A DNA stretch of 64,000 nt from Lytechinus variegatus (Eukaryota > Echinodermata > Echinoidea > Temnopleuroida > Toxopneustidae): positions 7,442,683 to 7,506,682 of the forward strand of contig NC_054741.1 in NCBI RefSeq assembly GCF_018143015.1, given 5' to 3'. Positions 1 to 11,400 of this stretch are shown one piece after another. Both the position numbers and the translations under genes were made by a program. The first letter of the stretch is position 1. Each line of letters opens with the position of its first letter. Below the pieces are notes generated by a model that was not told where the DNA came from, made no database searches, and saw only the letters and a program-made list of their open reading frames with translations.

Positions 1-1637
1 ATGTACCATTCAAGTCTTCCTTTAACCATGCGTTCAAATATTTTGGAAAAGCACGAAGAAAGAGCTATTGGTCTATATGAAGAGACAAGTTTAGGATCTT
101 TCTTTTCCTTAAGAATCGGAACGAGAGTAGAATGTTTCATTTCATGGGGTATATTTCCCGAGTCCCAAATTTTGTTCATTATTTTCAACATTACTTTTTT
201 AGATTTAAGAGGAAGATTTTGATAAACAATATAAGGTATGTTGTCTTTACCTGGGGCTGAATTTTTGCAGGTTTTGAGAACCTTTTCTAGTTCCAAAATT
301 GTAAAAGATTCATTTATTACATGATCTAAACCTTCAGATTGTGCCTGAAGTATCTCCAATTCAAGGTTGGGTAGTAGGTCTTTTGTTGGAAAGGTAGATG
401 ATCCTATTTCCTGAAAATGGGTACCTAATAATTCTGATTTGTCTGGATCTTTTGTTATTACCTTATCCTTTTCAATAAGTGCCGACATTCTGTTAGATTT
501 CTTGCTAGTTAAGCCGTTCATCCGTTTGATTGTTGCCCATATTTTGCCATCGGGGACGAAACGGTTGAGTTTCTTACAGAATAAATCCCAATATTCCTTT
601 TTTGTTTTGCGTAGAATTTTTTGTGCTTCTGCCTTTTTTTCCTTAAAAGAGGCAAGATTTTCTACAGATATATGTCTTGTTAATTTATTTTTAGCTCTAT
701 TCCTCGCTTTGATGCTTTTGGTACATTCGGGAGTCCACCAAGGTATAGGGTTATGCTGACTTTTTGTGTTAGAAGGAACTGTCTTAAGAATAATATCTGT
801 AAGACTTTTTATGAAAAAAGTATAAAATTCTTGAGGACTTTCAAAATTTATGAATTCATCCATCAATTCTTCACACTTCTTAGCGAAATCAGCCCATTTT
901 GTATTTTTGAAAGACCACAATTTCATACGACTAGAATCATCTTTTTGAGGAGCGGTGTCTTTAGAGATATCCATAAAAAGCTCTATCGATATAGGAAAAT
1001 GATCACTGCCAAAGGAATAATTGAGGACCTCCCAGGAGCATCGGTTTGATAAAGCTGGGGAAGTTAAAGTAAGATCCAAATTGGACAATTTTCCAGAGAG
1101 AGGATCAAGTCTTGTTCCTGAAAGATCGTTTAATATAACTAAATTGTGTTTATTAATGAAATCTTCTATGATAAGACCGTTATGATAATTTTTTGCACTG
1201 CCCCAAAGGCTGTTGTGGGAATTAAAGTCTCCTAGTATGAGAAACCTATCAGTATCACAGGCTATACTCAGTAATTTATTTAAAATATTTTCATTTAATT
1301 TTTGACATGGATTGTAAAAGTTGACTATTCCAATATGGGACTCGCCAAAATACACTTTAATATGTTGGATTTCATGTTCTTCATCAAAATGAGGGGTTAA
1401 ATAGTCGACTGTGTTGTGGATGTAAAATGCACACCCTCCTCTATTTTGATTTATACGGTTCCTGGGTATACATGTATAATTGGGAATGTTAAAAATATGA
1501 TCTTCCCCAAACCAAGTTTCTTGTATGCAAATAATGTGATAGAATAAATTGTGAGGGTTACTTAGGTATCTTATAAGTTCACTGCCATGGCAGTGTAGGC
1601 CCTGTGCGTTCCACTGCAATATTGCTAGGGACGCCAT
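1..1637 (-). CDS. LINE ORF2: endonuclease and N-terminal part of reverse transcriptase (partial)
   Basis: I translated the complement from the ATG at 1637-1635 and found the frame open for 545 codons to the window edge, with no stop. The first ~220 residues form an exonuclease-endonuclease-phosphatase domain with all the expected catalytic motifs: Asn at residue 10 (LQWNAQG), Glu at 40 (IQETW), Asp/Asn at 137/139 (ILGDFNSHNSLWG), Asp at 188 (SNLDLTLTS) and Ser-Asp-His at 211-213 (GSDHFPI). A Lys/Arg-rich linker follows. The reverse transcriptase begins near residue 440 (CKNSAPGKDNIPY) and its first palm motif (SSYRPIALSSCFSKIFERM) lies at the left edge. The YXDD active site is not in the window. 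The role is target-primed reverse transcription: EN nicks the host DNA and RT copies the element RNA. The intact frame contrasts with the frameshifted ORF1 upstream. Confidence 0.9.
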   Translation of the reverse strand, partial: MASLAILQWNAQGLHCHGSELIRYLSNPHNLFYHIICIQETWFGEDHIFNIPNYTCIPRNRINQNRGGCAFYIHNTVDYLTPHFDEEHEIQHIKVYFGESHIGIVNFYNPCQKLNENILNKLLSIACDTDRFLILGDFNSHNSLWGSAKNYHNGLIIEDFINKHNLVILNDLSGTRLDPLSGKLSNLDLTLTSPALSNRCSWEVLNYSFGSDHFPISIELFMDISKDTAPQKDDSSRMKLWSFKNTKWADFAKKCEELMDEFINFESPQEFYTFFIKSLTDIILKTVPSNTKSQHNPIPWWTPECTKSIKARNRAKNKLTRHISVENLASFKEKKAEAQKILRKTKKEYWDLFCKKLNRFVPDGKIWATIKRMNGLTSKKSNRMSALIEKDKVITKDPDKSELLGTHFQEIGSSTFPTKDLLPNLELEILQAQSEGLDHVINESFTILELEKVLKTCKNSAPGKDNIPYIVYQNLPLKSKKVMLKIMNKIWDSGNIPHEMKHSTLVPILKEKKDPKLVSSYRPIALSSCFSKIFERMVKGRLEWY

Positions 1638-1651
1638 AATAAGAAAAAAAA

Positions 1652-2125
1652 CTAGCTACCTCCTTCTGCCTGTGGGGTAGGGGTGGATCCACTTTTAAGC
1701 AATCGTCCAGTTACCGATTCGACCAGAGCTAAAATTTCATTCTTTGTTTTTCCTTCCGCAAAAATGAATATAAGATAAGTAATAAAATTTATAATCTGTT
1801 CATTGTCTGCTGTTGTTAAAAAATTACTTTTCGTTTGAGGCTCGTATCTATGTTCTTCTTTTCTTGTTTGTTCATAATTAAAATCCATTGGTACTTCTGT
1901 TTGTTGTGCCGTCTTTTGGGGAGGGGTTCTTTTGGACGGACCACTGAAGGGGCGGATTTAGTTTGAGCTACACGGGGATCAATTTGGTGCTTGTTGGTTG
2001 AGTCTACATTATGAGGCGTGGTCAAGTTATTTTCTGTTGTTTTTTCTTCATTAGCGAGCATTTTTGCGGCGTTAGCATAAGTTGTGTTCTTAGTTACTTT
2101 TATGTGCTGTATTTTCTGTGCCTTT
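1652..2125 (-). pseudogene. LINE ORF1 C-terminal continuation, separated by two frameshifts
   Basis: Below the third zinc knuckle the coding sense moves into the -1 frame at a run of five A (minus strand, about 2128-2132). It then reads on through KVTKNTTYANAAKMLANEE to about 1930. There it shifts again at an AAAA run into the frame that ends at a TAG at 1652-1654 (C-terminus GSTPTPQAEGGS). With both shifts the protein would be about 450 residues, a normal length for this kind of ORF1. Both breaks lie in A homopolymers, so they may be true mutations, assembly errors or, less likely, programmed slippage. The region is Gln/Lys/Thr-rich with no further recognisable domain. Confidence 0.6.
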
Positions 2126-3005
2126 TTGCCACGGCACAGCCGTTGTATGCTGCAGAATGTCTACCCCCGCAATTGATACACTTCCTATCTTCTTTCTTTT
2201 GACATTCCTCAAAGGTATGTGCTTCTCCGCACCTAACACAACGTATCTTTGCTCTGCATTGGGCTATGCCGTGGCCAAAACGTTGACATTTGAAGCATCT
2301 TGAAGCACGGGGTACAAAGACCTTAACTGGGAAAATTTGAAAACATAAGTTTACTTGTTGGGGGAGATTTGTTTTATTGAATGTCAAAATTACACTTTTG
2401 AGGGGTATCTCTTCGATGGGACCATTTTCATTTTGTTTTGCTTTCTTAGTAATTCTCTTTGCAAAAGAAACTCCTTGGGTCTTTAGCTCCTGCTTGATTT
2501 CCTCTTCTGAGATAGCTGTAGAAACCCCATAAATAACACCCTTCACACCGGCTCGCTTTTCTTCTATTTTTACTGGGATGTTGCCAATTTGGGTTATTTG
2601 TTGAATAGCGGTCATTTGCTTTTGGTTTTTGCACTTGACAATAATGCTGTGAGGGAGAGAGATAATATTGTCAATTGGATTGGGACAAGTGCTTTTAATT
2701 GCTCTTGCTATTTCTATGGGATTTACGTTATTGAAATTCTTGTTTTTTTCTATTGGGCTAATATACAGAGTAAAATTGGCCCTTCTGTTTGTGGATGGGG
2801 TGCTATGTATCGTAAAAGTTGTGTTGCTTGTACTATCTGACGAAGATTCCGCCCTGGGCGTGATATTTTCCACGTCCAAGCTTCCTTCACGTCTTCGTTT
2901 GCCGCGAAATTTGATTTTAGGTGATCGTGCGTACGTGACAGTCCGGAATTCATCGTCAGTGGTATCTTGCAATGGCGGTCCCGTTTTAGCGTGACCCTCT
3001 GCCAT
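2100..3005 (-). CDS. LINE ORF1: CCHC zinc-knuckle nucleic-acid-binding protein
   Basis: The open frame gives 301 residues. The N-terminus (1-80) is polar and Ser/Thr-rich. A folded region around 95-235 resembles the RRM-like/PRE_C2HC part of X-element and Jockey ORF1 proteins. Three zinc knuckles follow at residues 237-250 (CFKCQRFGHGIAQC), 256-268 (CVRCGEAHTFEEC) and 276-290 (CINCGGRHSAAYNGC). This protein would coat the element RNA in the ribonucleoprotein. The frame ends about 11 residues after the third knuckle, but the natural continuation lies in the -1 frame, so the stop at 2100 is probably not the original C-terminus. The start at 3005 is the first Met and sits just below a G+C-rich leader. 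The family assignment is firm from the knuckles and from ORF2; the exact clade is inference. Confidence 0.85.
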   Translation of the reverse strand: MAEGHAKTGPPLQDTTDDEFRTVTYARSPKIKFRGKRRREGSLDVENITPRAESSSDSTSNTTFTIHSTPSTNRRANFTLYISPIEKNKNFNNVNPIEIARAIKSTCPNPIDNIISLPHSIIVKCKNQKQMTAIQQITQIGNIPVKIEEKRAGVKGVIYGVSTAISEEEIKQELKTQGVSFAKRITKKAKQNENGPIEEIPLKSVILTFNKTNLPQQVNLCFQIFPVKVFVPRASRCFKCQRFGHGIAQCRAKIRCVRCGEAHTFEECQKKEDRKCINCGGRHSAAYNGCAVAKRHRKYST

Positions 3006-3299
3006 GATTGGTCCGCCGCTACAGGGCGGGGTTTTTTGAAATTACGTGTTAGCCTATGCGTTAGTGTGTGCGGAATGGAAAACAGTTAAAGGCCAACAAA
3101 TCCTGCTTACCTTTGCTTTCTCTTTGCAGAAGAAATCCAAATATTGGTCCGAAATTATCCGTAAAATATGCGGCTTGATGAAAAATAGCAATTCTGATAA
3201 AGAAAACCAAAACCAAAAGGAAGGAAAGGAAGAGCTCGGCGAGAACCCTTCCTCTTCCGCGCAGCTATGGTGAATACGTAGTCCCCTATCCTCGTGCTG

Positions 3300-3513
3300 C
3301 CCATAAGAGGCAATAAATGACCAATGTAAAAAAAAAAATCCTCAAGCCGCCCCCAAAGCCTACCCTTACTAAAACTAGTCTATTCACGCCAGAGAATTTA
3401 AAGGAGGTATTCATTTTTTATGATTACAGTTAAAACCATATTTAAGAGTCGTTGAAATAATTCGATTCATACAATTCATAAAAGGCTCATTTTAACCATA
3501 TCACTCTGAAAAA
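3300..3513. other. Intergenic, no gene seen
   Basis: AT-rich sequence with no open frame or recognisable repeat, apart from a nine-base A run near 3327. It may include the outer boundary of the retrotransposon. Confidence 0.4.
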
Positions 3514-3729
3514 AATTGGGTAAAACTGCTCTATGAGGGTAATTATGTGTCCAACCAACATTGGGCATTTTTATTTATCCAGTGTGATGAAAATTTTGAC
3601 CATTCTAAAGTAATTTCTGCTTATTTTTTAATCATACTGGACAATTTGCTTCCCGCATTGGGTTTTAATACTGCCCAAAATTGGTTGGATACATAATTGC
3701 CCCCGTGCTGGTGTAAATTTTACCCAATA
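3514..3729. repeat. Small inverted-repeat (MITE-like) element
   Basis: The left arm (about 3514-3566, beginning ATTGGGTAAAA) is the imperfect reverse complement of the right arm (about 3672-3729, ending TTTTACCCAAT). Both arms contain the block around AATTATGTGTCCAACCAA and its complement, and both inner ends are TTGGGCA/TGCCCAA. The ~105 bp centre is AT-rich. No coding potential is seen. It looks like a non-autonomous fold-back DNA element. Confidence 0.6.
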
Positions 3730-4488
3730 TTTTTTACACACTTGATGCAACACATAACCTTCTGAATGACCAAAATGCACGGGAGTATATAGGGCGACCG
3801 CCCGCCAGGGAAATTTGCGTTTTTTAGAATGCAGCAAAGTTGTGAAACTTTAATCACTTAACTACATTTTAAGATGAATCTCCGCATTAGCAGTAGTATT
3901 GATCATCAGGCTACCCCCTCCGAAAAAGTGTAACGGTGATATATCAACATCCCAGAGATCGCTCCACTGTCTTGTATGTCCAAGAATAATCAATACTTGA
4001 CTGATCATTATTTATGTCTGATGTAAATTATTTGTTATCTTTTCTCACAGAATTGATGGATGCCTAAAAAATGGATCACGTGTAGTACCAGGTACTATTA
4101 TGATACTTCAGAAGAAGTAAAATAGGTCAAAATAATTGTTCAATGCCATTAATTAACATTGGACGTTGATTATTAACTTAAATACATCAATTGTCTAAAA
4201 TTGTAAAATACGCCTAATGACATAAACATCATCTCGTGCAATATAGTTTTTAAAAATCGAAATGAAAACCCAAGATCCAAAATATTTTATCATCAAAAAC
4301 CATACTTACTTGCGTAGCCTACATACACGACAACGATACAATAAACGAGGGTTACGGATTTGGTATTAAGAAGCGGTAATTCAGCTACGTTCCACTCATT
4401 CAATCTTGTTTTATGTTACTATTCCCTGTGTGGGGAAAGGTTGGCAATGTATGGCTGATTCTCTTTTTTTTTTTTTTTTTGGGGGGGG
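3730..4488. other. Intergenic, no gene seen
   Basis: AT-rich anonymous sequence with no coding frame of note. It ends in a long T run followed by a G run at about 4464-4488. Confidence 0.4.
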
Positions 4489-5262
4489 CAAAAGCTTGAT
4501 TTTTGACACTGTCAGTTTCCATTACAACTGTTCATCATATAACTTGGTTCTTAAATTGAAGTCTTTTAATTATTTTTTTCTAAATTACAAATAGAGATTG
4601 AAAAATGAAAATTTTCTTGAAATGTTAGTTTCCACCAATAGAGGGCTTGCAACAAAATATGCCCAAAATTCCACTTGTTCACTGCAACCATCCATCCTGC
4701 CTATGGGGAATCTACAGGTAGGACTATGGTATGCCAATGCACACACTTTAAAAATCATTAAAATATGACTTTTGTGACCAAAATTACTAATTTCCATACA
4801 GATGCAATTTTTTTCATTTGTAACTTGGGAATAACTTTTTTATTCACCAGAGCGCTCAAAAACTTGAATTTTGGGCATATTTTTGTGTACGCCCTCTATT
4901 GGTGAAAAGTAATATGGCAAGAAAATTTTCATATTTCAATCTCTATTTTTAATTAAGGAAAAAAAAAATAAGAATTGAATTTACAGAAGAGCCAAGTTAT
5001 ATGATGAATAGCTGTAATGAAAACTGACAGAGTAAGACCTTGTTCTTTGAATGAGTGCAAAAATTAAGCTTTCGAGCGCTCCGGTGAATACAAACATTAT
5101 CCCCAAGTTACTAGTGAAAAATAGATTGCAACTGTATGGAAATTATTATTATTTTTTTTTTACAAAAGTGGCATTTTAATGAATTTTTGAAATGTGTGTC
5201 GTATACTGCATAGATATATCTACATTATTCCCCGCAGACAGGGTGGTAGCAGTGGATAAGTG
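4489..5262. repeat. Interlocked pair of inverted repeats (self-nested element)
   Basis: Four blocks lie in the order A (about 4489-4676), B' (about 4677-4856), A' (about 4857-5071) and B (about 5072-5262). A and A' are diverged reverse complements: CACTGTCAGTTTCCATTACA pairs with TGTAATGAAAACTGACAG, and CCAATAGAGGGC pairs with GCCCTCTATTGG. B' and B are also reverse complements: CTTGGGAATAAC pairs with TTATCCCCAAG, and GAGCGCTC is shared. The outer blocks A+B together equal the reverse complement of the inner B'A', as if one copy had inserted into an inverted copy of itself. There is no coding content. Confidence 0.6.
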
Positions 5263-5439
5263 CTATGTTCTTTGATTATACAGGATCCGAACCTTTTTTC
5301 ACACGCACACACTCTCTGAAAATTAATATATTTGGGTAAATACTGTTCGATAGTTTAAAAAAAAGGTAAAACACACTTGATACATATACATTACCGGCAG
5401 ATCCACAGATGCAGAGAGAACACGAACCTCGTACAGAGG

Positions 5440-5771
5440 ATGGGTGAGTTGCTCAGGCAACTCCAGTTGGCTACGCTTCAGGAAAGGGCGCAACCCCGGG
5501 GCACAGCAGCTAGCTACATGTAGCATGGTCTACTGCATCATCAACAAGCTTATTGATACCAGTGACCACTGACCAGTTTATTCCATCAACTGGACCATGT
5601 ACACGTGGAAATCCTGATAAGTTCCAAATCCCATATGCCAGAACACAAATATATCAAAAGACATTCTTTCCTGATGCTATCAGAATATGGAACTCACTCC
5701 CAGCAAAGATAGTCCACAGCACCTCCCTCGCGTTTTTCAAGCAGGAGGTGCAGCAAAGGAGGCTTCGTTAA
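5440..5771 (+). pseudogene. LINE ORF2 C-terminal fragment (CR1-like)
   Basis: The open segment at 5553-5771 encodes a tail typical of CR1-group LINE ORF2 proteins: a polar block with PYARTQIYQKTFFPDAIRIW, then NSLPAKIVHSTSLAFFKQEV before a stop. Upstream, in other frames, are traces of the preceding region (LQLATLQERAQPRG, then MVYCIINKLIDT) separated by a stop and frameshifts. Only the last ~110 codons survive and no active-site motif is present, so this is a dead 5'-truncated copy. Confidence 0.65.
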
Positions 5772-6235
5772 GCCGGCCTCTTCTGTTTTTAGCCGCACAT
5801 AGTTTTGTAGAGATATTTTTACTCGCACTACTTGACAAGCACAACTAGTATGATAATATACCAAAAGAAGGAGAAGAGGATCGCTGACTGTATTAGCTAA
5901 ATATGCGAGTCTACTGAATTCAAAAGTCCCGGTTTTAAAAATAGCAGGAGTGAGCTTTTCATGAAATACGTTGTGATTTGCATAGACAAAGTAGGTACCA
6001 GCCAATAGGAAGCAAGGATATGGCTTGTAACACGGTTATTAAGGAAAATCTGTGAAAGACCCTCACATAATGATCGGATACCTTTGCATTGAGTTTGGCC
6101 ATTGGACTCGTTAAATCGATAAAGCTTTCATCTGAATTGGCAGCTTAACCATCTATAAGTGCTTGGGCATCACAAGTTCAATAGTAGAACATGTACCACA
6201 GTCAGTCACAAAGACGAAACCAACTCAGAGCGCGT
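5772..6235. other. Intergenic, no gene seen
   Basis: Probably begins with the 3' untranslated end of the LINE fragment; nothing else is recognisable. Confidence 0.35.
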
Positions 6236-6592
6236 ATAGATGGGGGTCTTAGGGGTGTCCCCCCAAAGAAAAAATAAATACCAAGAAAAAATTTAAATGG
6301 AAGGAAAAGGAAAGAGAGAAAAGTGAAATAGGATATTATTTTCTAAATGTTATGTCAAAATCTATCACAAAATTGGATATTAATAAAAAAGTTGCGAGTG
6401 AGTGAAGCAAGCGAGCAAAAATTTCCCTTTTTCATTACAAAAATCCAAATTTATGATAGATTTTTACGTAATATAAAAAAATAATGTCATATTTCACCCC
6501 TATCGCTTTGCTTTTCTTTCCCTTTCTCTTTTTTTATACTCGGTCGTGAATATTGGGGGCAAGAGCCCCCCCCCATCTGTACGCCAGTGCAT
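6236..6592. repeat. Inverted-repeat element with GAGTGAGTGAAGCAAGCGAG core
   Basis: The left half (purine-rich, with TATTATTTTCTAAATGTTATG and ATCTATCACAAAATTGGAT) is roughly complementary to the right half (ATCCAAATTTATGATAGAT, then a CTTTCCCTTTCTC block). The outer ends carry GGGTGTCCCCCC and GAGCCCCCCCCC followed by TACGCCAGTG. The centre contains the GCGAGTGAGTGAAGCAAGCG motif, which recurs inverted at about 20380-20610. It is a dispersed repeat without coding sequence. Confidence 0.5.
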
Positions 6593-8394
6593 GGCAATGA
6601 TTACGAATGGTTTCGTTGGTGTGTAGCATCGAGGATTAGCTTCAAATGCAATGGCGGAGCGACATCTGGACAGTGCGTATCAAAAAAAAGTTTACACTTA
6701 GTAAAAAATCCTGTAAAATTATATATTTATAATATCCTGAATATTTTTCCACATTTTAACATTGGTACAGATCCATTTAAGCAAATGACGATATAACTGT
6801 CAAAAAATATTTCCGCTTGAGTGAGCCCCACTTACTTTTTAAACTTGTTTTCTTGCCCAAAACACTTCGAGTGCATTGCGCCCCATCCCACTCCCCCACA
6901 CACCGAGGCCATCGTGACGATATTTGCTTTACACTGAGCTGTAATTTACATGAAATGGCTTAGGCTTCATTTTCACTTTGTTAATCATTGTCAAGCTTGG
7001 GAAAAGTGTGGAGAAAGAAGTATTAAATGAAAAATGAAATGTAAACCCACTTTAAATGATACAAACTTTTTTGAATAAAAATTTACATTATGATTGTTTA
7101 GTAAACACTTTTTAGTATCAATTATCAAGTTAATTTCATTGAAGGGATTTGCAAATATGTTTACTAACTAATGTAGGATTATGACATCCTTTCATCTAGA
7201 TTCATTCTTGCAATCATGCCATGCTTTTACATGTTTTACGCGAATCAAAATGTACATCAATGCAACAAATACCTACTGATTACAGGGGCAGAAATATCTC
7301 CAAAAATGTAGGGGGGGGGGGCAAAAGGGGCTGGAAATTTTGACAAGCGAAAACAAAGGTAATCATCCCAAATTTCAGGTTAATTTCGACGAAAATAAAA
7401 TTGACAAGCAAAGAAAAAAAAGGTTATCATCCCAATAGTAAGGTCATCTGGTCCTAAAATACATGTTTTATTTCGTTACCATCATGAAAGACCAGAAATA
7501 GTAGGGGGCATTTGATATTGTGTCCCCCCTACTATTTTGAGTAGGGGGGACACGTCCCCTAGTCCCCTTGGGATTTTCGCTCATTGATTATCAGAGCGTG
7601 AAGACATGCGACATAAATATGGTATTTAATTATTTGGGATAAAATACTATTTCCAGGCATATGTAACGATTATGCGTTTATTACATATTTACCCCCTTAA
7701 ACTGGGGAATTGTGAGGTGTCAAGCCTTTTTTTTTACTCACATGGTATAGCGACGCCGACCGACGATAATGACATGCATGTTGGATAAGTTAATGATTAA
7801 TATTTGAAATAGCTATGCTGAAACAAATAAAGATTATCATGACAAATATATCTATCAAGTTATTCGTAGTTGCCGAGGCTAGAAACGACAAGTACATAAA
7901 AACGGAAAAATATATATCAGTTACTATTCATTTATTCATTATTTATCGCAATCATGTTTCTTGAAAGAATTTCATATTTTACCATGCAGGTTTACATGAT
8001 TAAGCAGATATGTGAACTTTAAAAAATATGTATTTAATGTGTATAAATATTGGTCTGCAGGACCATGATGTAAAACCAGTGTCCAATTCTTATCTTTTAT
8101 CCTTTCGAAATCTATTTGAATAGATAAATAAAAGAAAAGGAATCGATACATGAATAAGAAGAAGAAGGGGGGACAACAAGACATAATACCTGTACAACAA
8201 GAGATCGAGAAGAATGAAAACTGGAGAAACAAATTAAAAGAAGAAATACAATGAGAAAAGAAAATGATTGAGGAAAATAAGTGAGCAGACTTGATAAATG
8301 ATATGGCAATATAACAGGAAAAATCTTTCACATATCATAGTAATTTTAATTTTTATAATGATATAATCTATCAAACAAATTTGTAAGAAACAAT
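6593..8394. other. Intergenic, no gene seen
   Basis: AT-rich anonymous DNA. It includes poly(G) runs near 7311-7321 and a cluster of GTAGGGGGG-type blocks at 7500-7570 that form small imperfect palindromes. The short open frames here (for example 7972-8331, minus) are AT-rich and resemble no known protein. Confidence 0.4.
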
Positions 8395-8403
8395 AAAAAA
8401 AAA
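8395..8403 (-). terminator. RNA polymerase III terminator of the tRNA gene
   Basis: A run of nine A on the plus strand, read as T9 on the minus strand, starts seven bases past the 3' end of the tRNA. That is the standard Pol III termination signal. Confidence 0.75.
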
Positions 8404-8410
8404 TAATGTC

Positions 8411-8482
8411 TGGAGGTATCGGGGTTCGAACCCGAGGCCTCTCGCATGCAAAGCGAGCGCTCTACCGCTGAGCTATACCCCC
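8411..8482 (-). tRNA. tRNA-Ala (anticodon UGC)
   Basis: The 72 nt complement folds into a full cloverleaf. The acceptor stem GGGGGTA/TACCTCC includes the G3-U70 wobble pair, the identity element of alanine tRNA. The D stem is GCTC/GAGC, the anticodon stem CTCGC/GCGAG with loop TTTGCAT (anticodon TGC), and the T stem TCGGG/CCCGA with loop TTCGAAC. The discriminator base is A. All stems pair without mismatch apart from the expected G-U. The A box (TAGCTCAGCGG) and B box (GGTTCGAACCC) match Pol III promoters, and a T9 terminator follows. No intron is present. CCA is not encoded, as usual in eukaryotes. It decodes GCA codons. Confidence 0.96.
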
Positions 8483-11400
8483 TTATCTGACGCCCACTGG
8501 ATGCCTAATAGGCATTATTTAATAATGGATTGGTATTGACAGTGTGATCATGACTCAGACAGATTCTATCTATAGTTGGAACAAAATGAAATTAAAAAAA
8601 ATAGACCTATCAGATGCACAAAAGCACAAGAAACCAAGTAGGCTTATTTTACATGTTGGGTTTCATAATGGATGTATACCAAAATTCCTTTATTTAATAC
8701 CAATAATTTACTGTTGCAAGATACCAACTCTGTATTTAAATTAAAAATTAAATTCAATTAAAAAATGGTTTATTAAAACATGCCTCGCAACCAAAGGCTG
8801 AATAGTAACATGTGTACAATTTACAACAACAGAATCAGATATCAGTACAAACATGAAATGGTAAAAATTGAATACAATTACCATGATAACTTCTTATTTA
8901 AATACGAGGAAATAAATTGTTGAAAAAACGCACATTGTATTGAACATTATACAAACTTATAACCACTGCATGTATATTATACATGTATAGGTGTGAATAA
9001 AAATTACTAGAAAAGGGTGATGTGGAATGATAGAGATAGGCAAAGGAAGACAGACAGAGAAAAGGTAAGTAAAGGAAAGGGTAATTGATAATACATATTG
9101 ATAGAAAGTAAAGAGAGAGGATTGGACCTGAAAGATAAAGAAAGTATAGAGCGTAGAGGGCGATATAGAATGAGGAGGACATAGAGATGTATATCTCTAT
9201 GGAGGAGGACAATCCTGGCAAATAAAAACATTACATTCATCATATCGTCGGGGGAGGGGGAGGGGTTTAACAAATTCATCTAGTTCTCATTTAGTAAGTG
9301 TATGAAGTAGGGGATTGGACTATTTTGGAATCGGCGGGTTTTGCATTTAAATTTAGTTGATTATTTGTACCGAAGTGTTGTCTTTATTTTTCATCTTATT
9401 TGGTAAACTTTTTTTTGTAGGCCTATTCGTAATGTGCCAGTAAAAGGCTAGCCTTTTAGCCTTTACTCCGATAATAACATTTTTTTTCCTCATACATAGT
9501 ATATAAAGTACAACTACAAAATGAAGTATACAGCAATATAACAAAGAAAACTAATATACATCTTAAAATACATTTTCCGAACAAAACGCATAACGCATAA
9601 ATACAGATAGAAAGCAGTTATTTTCACTCGAATTTAAAACTATTCCATAACATTACATTATTGTTCCAAGGAGATAATTTGATCAAAATTATCACATTAT
9701 TAATTTTGATAGAGCATTCACCAAGTAATACTTCAAGCCATTGTATATTAAGAAATCGAATAAAATGTAATTTGTTTCCTACGCTGTGTGTGCTCAAAGA
9801 GCCCCCAAGATTTTTCCTGGTGATGATCCGTGTATTATTCCTTTGTATGCTGCATCCCCGTGTATTCTGGAAGATGAGAAAATTTTGAACAATGTAATGA
9901 AAATGACTTTAATTTTGTAGTGAAATCTGTTTTTTTTTCCTTGTGCTTTTCAAATTTATTTTGATCAAAATTACTTCGATTTTTAAGTGAAGACCCCCTC
10001 TTTTCTTCTTTTTTTTTTTGCTTTTCAAATTCACAAAATTTACATCAGCATTCCCCCCCCCCCAAAAAAAAATATATATTGTTCCCAGTGCCCTACATAC
10101 TTCAATCCAAATATTAGAAACTTAAGCATCACATTATGAAATGCATGATATATTTCCAAAGGAAAAGAAAATGTATTGGAATATCATACCAAACTGGCTT
10201 AGTTTGTCATTACAAAATATGATACTATCAAAAAAAATTGTATTGAAATTTTCTTAACTTCTAGTCTATAATGTGGAGACTTGAGGGATAGAAAAACAGG
10301 TTGCAACTGCCGACTTATTCATGTTAAAGCTGATACCTCTTGATGCTTGAGGGAATAAATCTTGTATTGTAGTAATAAATATATCATATATAATTTTGGA
10401 CGACATAAAGGCAAAATCTCTCTTTTTAGTATCAAGATGTTGGAAAAATCAATGTTATCATGCCATGTGTCACCGCACCCTGAGCAAGATCTCTTGTTCT
10501 TTAGTGCAATTGACATCTTGTTGTTCTCGTTAGAAAAAGAAAATGAGCCGTTTACATTTAGACCTTTTCTAACGAGAAAATCCCCTCTTCTTATTTTGCC
10601 TCCTGTGTTAGCAATGTGATCAACTTGAAAAATGTCAGAATTATTATTTTTTCATTTTTTTCATTGTCGTACCTGTAATTAATGTATTGTTAAAAGCCAT
10701 TTTGTTTTCGCTTTTCTTCTTTGTCGCCCTCACGTGTTGGGGGTTATCGCAAGCATCAAAATCCCTTCCACGACTAAAAAAAACCAACATAATCTTACCT
10801 TACAAGAAGTTAAAGTATGTTTTCAAGCTGAATGAATTCGAAATAATTTCGCCGTAATATGATATACAAAAATACGTTTAGCATTACATGCAGCGTATTT
10901 GCTTTATGCCTTCTTTTTGTTGATACAAATCAAAACACCAAAAGGGAAAACTGTGGAAGGAGTCAATCGGAAATTACATATTTTCACAAACGAAAAGTGG
11001 AAAATAAATGACTAGAATCTTTCAAAGGGTAATATGCAATTCAATTCGATTTTCAATTCAAATAAAATCATTTATTTTCGTCCATTTTCACAAAATTAGA
11101 TTTTTTTTAGAATGAATCATACAAAATCGTTTGTCATAAAAGAATACAAAATATTTGTTGAAAGAAGAAGGCGTAGTACCTTGTTGATAAAAATCAAAAC
11201 ACCAAAAGCAAAAGCTTTTGACGGGATAAGCCTGTAACAGAAATACAACAAAAATACAAATACGAGAAGGGAAGAAGGGAAGGGAAAGTTCGTCAAGGTT
11301 TCTATGAAAACAAAGAAGGTCGAAGAGAGACTTTGGATTCATGTCGATTGAGCGCTAGGAGTATGATGATGTAATAAAACCATCAAAGAGAGAGAAAGGG

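Larger units (their letters stand above)
1..3300 (-). mobile_element. Jockey-like non-LTR retrotransposon, 5' part
   Basis: This is a two-ORF LINE read on the minus strand. ORF1 (about 3005 down to 1652) encodes a CCHC-knuckle nucleic-acid-binding protein. ORF2 (start codon 1637, open to the left edge) encodes an apurinic-type endonuclease followed by the beginning of a reverse transcriptase. The ORF1 stop and the ORF2 start are only 14 bases apart, a spacing typical of Jockey/X-element-type LINEs. The rest of ORF2 and the 3' tail lie outside the window. The 5' boundary is not defined: sequence above 3005 is presumably 5' UTR, and 3300 is an approximate limit. The long open ORF2 suggests a young insertion, although ORF1 carries two frame breaks. 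Confidence 0.85.
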
